Source: Anisakis pegreffii (lineage: Eukaryota > Nematoda > Chromadorea > Rhabditida > Anisakidae). Taken from it: DNA of 64,000 nucleotides. The DNA lies in assembly GCA_035041965.1 (NCBI GenBank), contig JAPYMA010000379.1:62001-126000 (forward strand), given 5' to 3'. Shown here piece by piece: positions 24,490 through 34,016 of the stretch. Below the pieces are notes generated by a model, which saw nothing but the letters and a program-made list of their open reading frames with translations, was not told the DNA's origin and searched no databases. The translations under genes and the position numbers were made by a program. Each line of letters opens with the position of its first letter. Position 1 is the first letter of the stretch.

Positions 24490-25225
24490 CTTGCGAGTGG
24501 GGATTCGAAATGTAGAAAGGACTTGATGATATTACACGACTCGACGATTGGAAATGATGCTTCGTATATGCTTATATACTTATGATTTGCATGCACTGAG
24601 TTTTTTTGACAACATGAAATCGTTAATAATTTGCTCATTAGTCGCGAATCGAGCATTTAATCACGTTTTGATTGGTGGAAAATTCCACAATAATTTGATG
24701 GATCATTGAGGACTTAGGCTTATTTATTACTGCGCGTACAGAATTGATCCTCTTAGCGCAGATATTTTTCACGTTCAGTTATGTCGTGCACTCATCACCT
24801 GAAAAATCCATTCCATACAATAATTCGTCCTGTTAGGGCAAATTGATTGGCTCCAACATATTGTAATGTTTACAGCTTTGAAATTTTAATGAGGAGTTTA
24901 GAGCGATGCATAATACTAGTTTTTTGTTCAAAAAATACTGCAATTCAAACTTTAGTCGATGAAATTTCTGCAAGGTCGTATTTTATTTAGCTTGAATTAA
25001 TATGGTTTGCTGCAGTGATCCAAGGCTAGTGCAAAAATGTCAGAATTTCAAAAGTTCACAGTGGATTAAGCTAACAATAATAAACATGCCTCAATCTTAA
25101 GATTGAACTCTAAGCTTGGGTTCCCGGTGTATCTTACGAAGATATATAGGTAGGTCAAAGATCTTTGGAATATGGTGCCAGAGGTCTTGAGCGATAATTT
25201 TTGCTGCGTTACACTTCAAATGAAG
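24490..25225. other. intergenic, promoter side of the SXP gene
   Basis: No exon seen. TATATGCTTATATACTTATG at about 24566-24585 is a TATA-rich stretch about 80 bp upstream of the SXP start and could be core promoter sequence; this is inference. Confidence 0.35.
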
Positions 25226-26855
25226 CCGTGATGATGTAATGTGAACGAACAATGCGATGAAAGCCGTCTTTTTTATTTGCATAGTGCATTTTGAATGAAT
25301 GAAATTAGAGTGATGCATTCGTCAGATAAGTTATATCAAACAATTAGAGTTCTACGATCATATTTCGTCAGTTCCGTCATCACAAAGTCGCCGTCAGGGA
25401 TCGCTTCTTGTTGTTGTTGTTGTTGATTGTTTTGAAATTGTCAGTCACATCAAATCGCTCATCAAAAAATTGAACACGAAGCCAAGAAAATTCCAATATT
25501 CTGAACGATTACACGATGCTTCTCAGACCCAATTCACCAACAACTCTATCTTCCAAACATTCCGCCTCCCATTGAGCCATAGCTTTGGTAATCATATCCC
25601 ATGCCACCATAACCTCCATAGCCACCATAAGAGCCTGGGAAGTATCCGTTATAGATTTGTCGCTTGTGACGAATTCCACTGAAATTTAGGTATTGATATC
25701 GAACGATTTGCAGCAACAACACATCAAAACTCATCAGAATTCACCAAAGCATCACATCTACTCCTTTGTAATACAACCATTACCACTGCCAAATCTTATC
25801 CAATCAGGGACGCATCCATTAGAAAATCATCATGCACCCTGCATTGAAACTGCTCAAAACTTCCATGAGTAGATCAAGCACAGTTCCTGGCGGTAATTTG
25901 TTCGACCTTTTTTCCATCATCCTAATTTAAACGATTAGGATTTCGTGTTTGCTTATCATTCGACTTGTATCTCATTTTCAGACTGTCACCAATAACTTTT
26001 CAGACGGCTTAGCAAACTTACGTGTTGATGATATCGTCGAGCGCGTTCTCGGCGCTGATGATGCCAATCAAAAGCACAACAAGAAGTGCGACGATCACTG
26101 TGGAGTTCTTCATGCCTATTACCGCTACAAATAGTTCACTTTATTCATGGATATATGATAATTCATTGCGAAGCGATACGTAAATGTTCACTTTGCACCT
26201 TCAGCCTCAACCAAAATTCCAAGATTGATATCCAAGTTTTATTAATTCTACTAATGCTCCCACACTAGACAGCAAGCAATTCATTTGGTAGAGCGCAATA
26301 GGATCAAGTACATGATTTTGCTAATTATAAAGTTCTTAAAATATTTTGAGCATTCTCTAACTTCCGCGGTATTTGGACTCTTCTTCAAGCGATCACACGG
26401 ACTATGCACTCATGAATATCGCAAGATAATGCATTCACATCATCCGTTGGATAAATTGTAAAGTAGCTGTATAATTCAGAGCATCTAAGTATCATTCAAG
26501 CCAACGATGATCAGAATGATAGATAACAAATGAGAAATGATCGAATTTGAAAGTAATCATCACCAGATTTGAGAATAACAAAACGTTAACCAAGTGCAAG
26601 CAGTGATGAAACTGGCGAAAGAACCTTCAATAAATACGCTTTCTCAATGTTTTCGCCTCCATATGTCACACATGACGATGACTTGCATGGATGTTATTTC
26701 TTAAAATTATCTTCCAATGGCGCACTCCAAAATAAACGATTGATTTCAGCAGTCCTCATCAGAACTTTATCGTTTTCTGACCGGTTGCAGTGCTGGAACG
26801 GGCTGACAAAATAAAACAGTGATATCAGTCGTTGATAACCTTGTCCCATTGTCAA
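25226..26855. repeat. segmental duplication, copy 1 (1.63 kb)
   Basis: Near-identical in direct orientation to about 27767-29415, beginning at GTGATGATGTAATG and ending at TGATAACCTTGTCCCATTGTCAATC. It carries a complete peptide gene with its intron and ~700 bp of upstream sequence. Confidence 0.95.
25546..26113 (-). CDS. GGY-rich antimicrobial/neuropeptide-like precursor (nlp/cnc type), copy 1
   Basis: Exons 26113-26022 and 25678-25546 (stop TAG), intron 343 bp (AC|GTAAG, TTTCAG), phase 2, product 74 aa. Signal peptide MKNSTVIVALLVVLLIGIIS, short acidic spacer ENALDDIIN, junction T-GIRHKR, then mature peptide QIYNGYFPGSYGGYGGYGG followed by MGYDYQSYGSMGGGMFGR. Repeated YGG after KR matches C. 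elegans NLP-29/CNC-type peptides, which are epidermal antimicrobials induced by fungal infection and wounding. That role is carried over by resemblance only. The gene sits in a duplicated segment; copy 2 differs mainly in the C-terminal half of the mature peptide. The 61-66-codon plus-strand frames here are shadows. Confidence 0.9.
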
Positions 26856-27766
26856 TCATTATCCCGTTAATCAGTTAGTAATCTGAATGTGATCCTACAT
26901 CATGTTATTACCGTCATAGTCATGGCACTCGATAGCGGTCTCTGTTCACACTCAAATATCTCAGCGATGCTTTTAAAAACTAAGCGAGCCAATAACTAAG
27001 TTTACTTCTTATAACACACCTATCATCTGAATGATGCAGCGAAAAAGATGTGAAATCGTGTGTGACTATTAGCAAATCATTTTCATTTCTCTTCTTCAGG
27101 TGTTGGAATAGTGATCGACCTTGTTGTTGTCAGTTCAGTGATTTCTTATTTCAAAGAGAAGAATGATCCAGCTGCAAACAACGTTGTGATTATCGTTAAC
27201 CAATCTCATGACTCATCAAGTACTAGCTCACATCAACATTCTATTCGCTGAACATAAACTGATCGTTCATTTCAGTTCGGTGAACTGCGATATTGCTTCA
27301 TGCCGACTTGAAATTCGTTCATCTATACAGTAACAATATTCGATTGGCAATAGATATCTCGTGATCATTTCTAATCATTGTTCTCAAGTGCATACTGATC
27401 TTTTTTCGTGCGTTTGGTGCGATCATGAAGCCATAGCAGCAGTCCATGAGGAAGCGAACCGTTTTGCGAAATACCTGATGAAGCGATTGTTGAGAGCTAT
27501 GATGTTATTAAGGTGATTCGGTGAATAACTGCAGAAAGCTGAAAAGTTCGTGGTCGACGCGTACTTCGGAGTTACACTAGGAGCTGGGCTCGGACACTGG
27601 CTTGACCTTTACACGTACACTTACTTTCAAGCTCTAAACGCTTCTCCAATAAGACGTGTCCAATGAAATCCCGAACCGATTTTCGATGATGTTTTTCAGA
27701 GGCCTTGTCGAAGCCATATAAGTACATTACCCGTACAGTACCAGTACAGTACCAGTCCATGAAGGA
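26856..27766. other. spacer between the two duplicated segments
   Basis: Non-duplicated. A plus-strand exon-like frame at 27100-27251, preceded by a good TTCTTCAG acceptor, has no partner exon that I could find. Nothing else is recognisable. Confidence 0.35.
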
Positions 27767-29415
27767 GCGTGATGATGTAATGTGAACGAACAATGCGATG
27801 AAAGCCGTCTTTTTTATTTGCATAGTGCATTTTGAATGAATGAAATTAGAGTGATGCATTCGTCAGATAAGTTATATCAAACAATTAGAGTTCTACGATC
27901 ATATTTCGTCAGTTCCGTCATCACAAAGTCGCCGTCAGGGATCGCTTCTTGTTGTTGTTGTTGTTGATTGTTTTGAAATTGTCAGTCACATCAAATCGCT
28001 CATCAAAAAATTGAACACGAAGCCAAGAAAATTCCAATATTCTGAACGATTACACGATGCTTCTCAGACCCAATTCACCAACAACTCTATCTTCACCACA
28101 TTCCGCCTCCCAAGAAGCCATAATATGGTCTTCGGTATCCATATCCATAGCCACCATAACCTCCATAACCACCGTAATAGCCTGGGAAGTATCCGTTATA
28201 GATTTGTCGCTTGTGACGAATTCCACTGAAATTTAGGTATTGATATCGAACGATTTGCAGCAACAACACATCAAAAGTCATCAGAATTCACCAAAGCATC
28301 ACATCTACTCCTTTGTAATACAACCATTACCACTGCCAAATCTTATCCAATCAGGGACGCATCCATCAGAAAATCATCATGCACCCTGCATTGAAACTGC
28401 TCAAAACTTCCATGAGTAGATCAAGCACAGTTCCTGGCGGGAATTTATTCGACTTTTTTTCCGTCATCCTAATTTAAACGATTAGGATTTCGTGTTTGCT
28501 TATCACTCGACTTGTATCTCATTTTCAGACTGTCACGAATAACTTTTCAGACGGCTTAGCAAACTTACGTGTTGATGATATCGTCGAGCGCGTTCTCGGC
28601 GCTGATGATGCCAATCAAAAGCACAACAAGAAGTGCGACGATCACTGTGGAGTTCTTCATGCCTATTACCGCTACAAATAGTTCACTTTATTCATGGATA
28701 TATGATAATTCATTGCGAAGCGATACGTAAATGTTCACTTTGCACCTTCAGCCTCAACCAAAATTCCAAGATTGATATCCAAGTTTTATTAATTCTACTA
28801 ATGCTGCCATACTAGACAGCAAGCAATTCATTTGCTAGAGCGCAATAGGATCAAGTGCATGATTTTGCTAATTATAAAGTTCTTAAAATATTTTGAGCAT
28901 TCTCTAACTTCCGCGGTATTTGGACTCTTCTTCAAGCGATCACACGGACTATGCACTCATGAATATCGCAAGATAATGCATTCACATCATCCGTTGAATA
29001 AATTGTAAAGTAGCTGTATAATTCAGAGTACCTAAGTATCATTCAAGCCAACGATGATCGCAATGATAGATAACAAATGAATTTGAATGAGAAATGATCG
29101 AATTTGAAAGTAATCATCACCAGATTTGAGAATAACAAAACGTTAACCAAGTGCAAGCAGTGATAAAACTGGCGAATGTGCCTTCAATAAATACACTTTC
29201 GCAATGTTTTCGCCTCCATATGTCACACATGACAATGACTTGCATGGATATTTTTTCTTAAATTTATTTTCCAATGGTGCAGTCCAAAATAAACGATTGA
29301 TTTCAGCAGTTCTCATCGGAACTTTATTATTTTCTGACCGGTTGCAGTGGTGGAACGGGCTTGCAAAAAAATGCAGTGATATCACTTGTTGATAACCTTG
29401 TCCCATTGTCAATCT
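27767..29415. repeat. segmental duplication, copy 2 (1.65 kb)
   Basis: Second direct copy of 25226-26855, offset about 2.54 kb. Differences are scattered point changes and a few short indels (for example a small insertion near 29.08 kb), concentrated inside the mature-peptide codons. Confidence 0.95.
28093..28660 (-). CDS. GGY-rich antimicrobial/neuropeptide-like precursor (nlp/cnc type), copy 2
   Basis: Exons 28660-28569 and 28225-28093 (stop TGA), intron again 343 bp and phase 2, product again 74 aa. The signal peptide, pro-region and KR site are identical to copy 1. The mature peptide begins QIYNGYFPGYYGGYGGYGG and ends with YGYGYRRPYYGFLGGGMW, so the last ~25 residues differ in charge (two Arg gained, Asp lost) and C-terminus. 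Equal intron length and near-identical flanks show a recent duplication, with change focused on the secreted product. The likely role is as for copy 1. Confidence 0.9.
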
Positions 29416-30029
29416 TTGCTATTTCTTCTTTTTTTCTTACACTGAAACTGAGTCTGGTTACACCGAAAGCTGTTTCAGCGAAGCAATGAATCAAATTGCT
29501 ACGCTGCTGCTGCACTTTAGGTAAATCAAATCATGCCGTGTTCTTTTCGCTGAATAATGACTCAACGTGATCATTAATCCGATGTCAGAATGATGTGATG
29601 AGGTCGGCCAATTGTTATTGATGACGATATATTGATGATATCATATTGCGAATTGGTGAAAATATTGCATGAGAATGACCGTATCTGTTGTCATCTTCAC
29701 AACAAAAAGCTTGTTTTGATTATGACGAATTCAATGAAGAAACCTGACGTTATCTCTTAATCACAATACTTCGAATAAGAGCTGCTCTTCTATCTAATTG
29801 TAAGTGATCTGCTGAGTTGTGAACGCTCTTTATCAGATGCTGTAAGAAGTTTATATCACAAAACGTTGGAAATTCTCGCTCAAAATTTTCCGTGTGTTTT
29901 CTTTGTCCGTTTATTTTTCGGCAACATTTTTGTAGCCGAACGTTATGTGAGTGTATCAAGTTACATGATGAAATAGCACTGATGGAACGAGTTAGTTGAT
30001 TATCATCCCATCGATATTTCATATTTGCT
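29416..30029. other. spacer before the transposon
   Basis: No supported gene. A plus-strand stretch at about 29445-29519 ends in a usable AG|GTAAAT donor but has no partner exon. Confidence 0.35.
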
Positions 30030-30031
30030 TA

Positions 30032-30451
30032 CAAGGAAGGGTCACGAACTTACCCCCGCCTTTTGGGATGAGACATATATCATTTTGTAGAGCTCATGTA
30101 GCTGATCATGGATCTGCAAATAATTTTTGCTGCGGACAAAGGGGACGCGAGTTATGGCGGGAAAAAGGTTTTCAGTGTATTGAAGTGGGTTTCTAAATTT
30201 CATCCTGGCATCGGCGGCTTGGCCTAGTGGATAGTGCGCTTGACACAAGAGTGGGTGCTCGGAGGTTCGGATCCCCATGCTGGAATAATTTTTTTTCTCA
30301 TCCATCTATAGCATATTGAAGCAAACGTGATGTTTTGCTGCACTCCCCACAACTTCTATCGTGGGGACATTTTATATTTTTTTGGTTTTTTTGGTTTTTT
30401 TGCTGTTTACATCTGATCATAATGAGTATGTCTATTCACAATAAAATGATG
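30032..30451 (+). repeat. terminal inverted repeat, left (420 bp)
   Basis: Reverse complement of 31567-31986. It contains the tRNA-like Pol III unit (30220-30296), a CCCCACAACTTC...GTGGGGAC palindromic stretch and a T-rich GGTTTTTTT segment. Its inner end overlaps the last codons of the transposase. Confidence 0.95.
30220..30296 (+). ncRNA. tRNA-like Pol III unit inside the left TIR
   Basis: A-box TGGCCTAGTGG (30220-30230) matches TRGCNNAGYGG exactly. B-box GGTTCGGATCC (30264-30274) is one base from GGTTCGANNCC. A run of eight T (30289-30296) follows, as a Pol III terminator would. The 5' half resembles arginine tRNAs, but the anticodon loop is shortened (CTTGACACAAG) and no acceptor stem forms, so it is not a working tRNA. 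Confidence 0.6.
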
Positions 30452-31489
30452 GAAACATGAATACAATTTACAATAAGAACACTTGACAAATGATAACTGA
30501 TCACAATTATCGATATCGCAATCTTGAGTTACGTCGTTTGGAAAACACACTTGAACCGGTGTTTCGAATTCATCCGGATGTTGTTGGATGTATCCACAAG
30601 CGTACCAGGAATATTTGATAAATTCCCGAAATATCGGGTTGCAAAATTGGTTAAAAACAACTTCCAGAATGGATAGAATATTTTCTCGTCGATAGGTGAG
30701 AAAATTAATATCATGAATAATAACATAACAGTGAATCTTGCGGATGAAGTTTTTGAATATTCTAAAGAAGAACCGATCAAGAGGTTGAATTTCAGCGGTA
30801 GCACCAGGTGGTATATTCTCGATTTCGAAGGTCGTATTTGAAGGGAGTAATCGTCTCATTTCCTCGTGTCTTTTAAATGGTGCCCAGGAATCCAAAATAA
30901 AAAGTATTCTTTCTTGCAACTCCGATGTAGCTACACATTTGTTGAACCACGATAGCATATGAGATGTGGTCATAATGTGCGATTGCCCACATTCGATAAT
31001 CAGGTTAGGGGAAGACCAGTTGAAACTGTCTGGAAACCTGCCACTCCGTTCCCCTAGTACAACATATAATTTAGGAATCAGAACACCATCTGCCCTTATG
31101 ATAGGGAGAATGGTGAATGAGTGCGTCAAAGATTGCACTTGTTGTGCAATACATTCTACGCTGTGCTGGCCACGAGGTGCCAGAGTCCTTGCTGTATACA
31201 GTTCCTTCGTTAACGCAGACTGATCAGCGTTGAATATACATTTTGGATCCAAATTTTTAGACCGGACCATTTGAACAAAACTGCTCGAGGCCTCTTGAAT
31301 TTGTGAACGAGTGTGCAAAGTTCGCCGACTAACAAATTTTGTTATTCGCCTCGATGTAAAATGATTGGCGCGCTTGAACTTTTTTATCCATCCTCCAGAT
31401 GCCTCGAAACGAGGTATTCTAAATTCCTTATTCAACGAGTGAGCCAGCGCTCGCAGATCAGTGTCATGCAGTATGACACCCCTTCCCAT
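30407..31489 (-). CDS. transposase, DDE type with CENP-B/Tc5-like HTH
   Basis: Cut-and-paste transposase of the element. From the ATG at 31489 it is 360 aa. Residues ~20-60 carry an HTH of the CENP-B/Tc5 type (GGWIKKFKRANHFTSRRITK). The catalytic triad is visible as D89 (FNADQSAL), D200 (LFILDSW) and D238 (AEIQPLDRF), about 37 residues between the last two. The C-terminus holds a Cys/His cluster (KCSYCKLYSCFHH...HTH, residues ~337-356) and its last ~15 codons lie inside the left TIR. The reading frame stays open about 25 codons upstream of the ATG (AKLKETVIEKM-like) with no other ATG, and the first HTH of the family is missing. The gene is therefore either 5'-truncated by internal deletion or lacks an exon I cannot see. 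No frameshift or internal stop. Confidence 0.88.
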   Translation of the reverse strand: MGRGVILHDTDLRALAHSLNKEFRIPRFEASGGWIKKFKRANHFTSRRITKFVSRRTLHTRSQIQEASSSFVQMVRSKNLDPKCIFNADQSALTKELYTARTLAPRGQHSVECIAQQVQSLTHSFTILPIIRADGVLIPKLYVVLGERSGRFPDSFNWSSPNLIIECGQSHIMTTSHMLSWFNKCVATSELQERILFILDSWAPFKRHEEMRRLLPSNTTFEIENIPPGATAEIQPLDRFFFRIFKNFIRKIHCYVIIHDINFLTYRRENILSILEVVFNQFCNPIFREFIKYSWYACGYIQQHPDEFETPVQVCFPNDVTQDCDIDNCDQLSFVKCSYCKLYSCFHHFIVNRHTHYDQM

Positions 31490-31507
31490 TTTCTCGATGA
31501 CAGTTTC

Positions 31508-31570
31508 CTTGAGTTTTGCCGATAGTGAATAGACAGCCGATAGTGAATAGACCGATAGTGAATAGACATC
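31508..31570. repeat. three tandem copies of a 16-18-bp motif next to the right TIR
   Basis: The motif GATAGTGAATAGACA or a close variant occurs three times in tandem between the transposase start and the right TIR, with a fourth related copy at the TIR inner edge (GTGAATAGACAT). Confidence 0.8.
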
Positions 31571-31986
31571 ATTTTATTGTGAATAGACATACTCATTATG
31601 ATCAGATGTAAACAGCAAAAAAAACCAAAAAAACCAAAAAAATATAAAATGTCCCCACGATAGAAGTTGTGGGGAGTGCAGCAAAACATCACGTTTGCTT
31701 CAATATGCTATAGATGGATGAGAAAAAAATTATTCCAGCATGGGGATCCGAACCTCCGAGCACCCACTCTTGTGTCAAGCGCACTATCCACTAGGCCAAG
31801 CCGCCGATGCCAGGATGAAATTTAGAAACCCACTTCAATACACTGAAAACCTTTTTCCCGCCATAACTCGCGTCCCCTTTGTCCGCAGCAAAAATTATTT
31901 GCAGATCCATGATCAGCTACATGAGCTCTACAAAATGATATATGTCTCATCCCAAAAGGCGGGGGTAAGTTCGTGACCCTTCCTTG
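31567..31986 (-). repeat. terminal inverted repeat, right (420 bp)
   Basis: Mirror of the left TIR. One extra A in one homopolymer and one fewer in another compensate in length. Confidence 0.95.
31722..31798 (-). ncRNA. tRNA-like Pol III unit inside the right TIR
   Basis: Mirror copy of the left unit: A-box 31798-31788, B-box 31754-31744, then a T-run (A-run on the plus strand, one base shorter). Both units point into the element. Confidence 0.6.
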
Positions 31987-34016
31987 TAAGCAAAATCGCC
32001 CGACAAAATATATATTTTTCTGAATGCAGAGATTCTGCTCGATCGACTGGTGTGAAGAAATTGATATGTTACTGGTCAAAGCTGAGGGTACGGTAGGTTT
32101 GAATGTGCCAACCCCTATAGCTTCAGAAAAATAGCTATATCTCCTCGCAGAGGCGGATTTTTCCAGTGAGCTTTTCATTTTTAGAAAGCAGAGATTCTGC
32201 TCAATCGAACGATGTACAAACTTGAATATGTATCCGGGCAAACTTGAGAAGACGGTAGGCTTGAATGTACCCATATTTCTATGTTAATGTATAATATCCA
32301 TTGATCTATAGTGATCAAATGCATATCAATGAGCACCTCAGCGCCAGTTCAGATAGCTTCAATCAAATAGCTATAGCTCCTCAACTAAGCAAAATCGCCC
32401 GACAAAATATATATTTTTCTGAATGCAGAGATTCTGCTCGATCGACTGGTGTGAAGAAATTGATATGTTACTGGTCAAAGCTGAGGGTACGGTAGGTTTG
32501 AATGTGCCAACCCCTATAGCTTCAGAAAAATAGCTATATCTCCTCGCAGAGGCGGATTTTTCCAGTGAGCTTTTCATTTTTAGAAAGCAGAGATTCTGCT
32601 CAATCGAACGATGTACAAACTTGAATATGTATCCGGGCAAACTTGAGAAGACGGTAGGCTTGAATGTACCCATATTTCTATGCTAATGTATAATATCCAT
32701 TGATCTATAGTGATCAAATGCATATCAATGAGCACCTCAGCGCCAGTTCAGATAGCTTCAATCAAATAGCTATAGCTCCTCAACTAAGCAAAATCGCCCG
32801 ACAAAATATATATTTTTCTGAATGCAGAGATTCTGCTCGATCGACTGGTGTGAAGAAATTGATATGTTACTGGTCAAAGCTGAGGGTACGGTAGGGTTTG
32901 AATGTGCCAACCCCTATAGCATCAGAAAAATAGCTATATATCCTCGCAGAGGCGGATTTTTCCAGTGAGCTTTTCATTTTTAGAAGGCAGAGATTCTGCT
33001 CAATTGAACGATGTACAAACATGAATATGTTTCCGGGCAAACTTGAGAAGACGGTGGGCTTGAATGTACCCATATTTCTACTGCAATTTCTAATATGCAT
33101 TGATCTATAGTGATCAAAAGCATATCAATGAGCACCTCAGCGCCAGTTCACATAGCTTTAATCAAATAGCTATAGGTCCTCAACTAAGCGAAATCGCTCG
33201 ACAAAACATATGTTTTTCTGAATGCAGAGATTCTGCTCGATCGACTGGTGTGAAGAAATTGATATGTTACTGGTCAAAGCTGAGGGTACGGTAAGTTTGA
33301 ATGTGCCAACCCCTATAGCATCAGAAAAATAGCTATATCTCCTCGCAGAGGCGGAATTTTCCAGTGAGCTTTCCATTTTTAGAAAGCAGAGATTCTGCTC
33401 AATTGAACGATGTACAAACTTGGATATGTTTCCGGGCAATCTTGAGAAGACGGTGGGCTTGAATGTACCCATATTTCTATTGTAATTTCTAATATGCATT
33501 GATCCATAGTGATCAAAAGCATATCAATGAGCACCTCATCGCCAGTTCAGATAGCTTTAATCAAATAGCTATAGGTCCTCAACTAAGCGAAATCGCTCGA
33601 CAAAATATATATTTTTCTGAATGCAGAGATTCTGCTCAATCGACTGGTGTGAAGAAATTGATATGTTACTGGTCAAAGCTGAGGGTACGGTAAGTTTGAA
33701 TGTGCCAACCCCTATAGCATCAGAAAAATAGCTATATCTCCTCGCAGAGGCGGAATTTTCCAGTGAGCTTTCCATTTTTAGAAAGCAGAGATTCTGCTCA
33801 GTTGAACGATGTACAAACTTGGATATGTTTCCGGGCAATCTTGAGAAGACGGTGGGCTTGAATGTACCCATATTTCTACTGTAAAATATAATATGCGTTG
33901 ATCTATAGTGATCAATTGCATATTAATGAGCACCTCAGCGCCAGTTCAGATAGCTTTAATCAAATAGCTATAGCTCCTCAACTAGGCGAAAATCGCCCGA
34001 CAAAATATATGTTTTT

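Larger units (their letters stand above)
30032..31986. mobile_element. Tc1/mariner-superfamily (pogo/Tc4/Tc5-like) DNA transposon, 1,955 bp
   Basis: Bounded by inverted repeats beginning CAAGGAAGGGTCACGAAC and flanked by TA on both sides (30030-30031 and 31987-31988), as expected of TA target duplication. The two 420-bp terminal repeats differ by only a couple of homopolymer-length changes. They enclose one minus-strand transposase frame. Long repeats recall C. elegans Tc4/Tc5 rather than Tc1. The near-identity of the ends points to a young insertion. The right end abuts the satellite array directly; the left flank is not satellite. Confidence 0.93.

Noticed and set aside
27100..27251. Plus-strand exon-like frame after a TTCTTCAG acceptor (VGIVIDLVVVSSVISYF...)
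   Set aside because: A possible terminal exon, but no upstream partner exon with a matching phase was found and no family could be named.
29445..29519. Plus-strand exon-like stretch with AG|GTAAAT donor
   Set aside because: No following exon and no convincing acceptor or start.
31740..31976. 78-codon frame in each TIR (MGIRTSEHPLLCQAHYPLG...)
   Set aside because: It is the antisense of the tRNA-like unit and adjoining TIR; such frames arise routinely from tRNA-like sequence.
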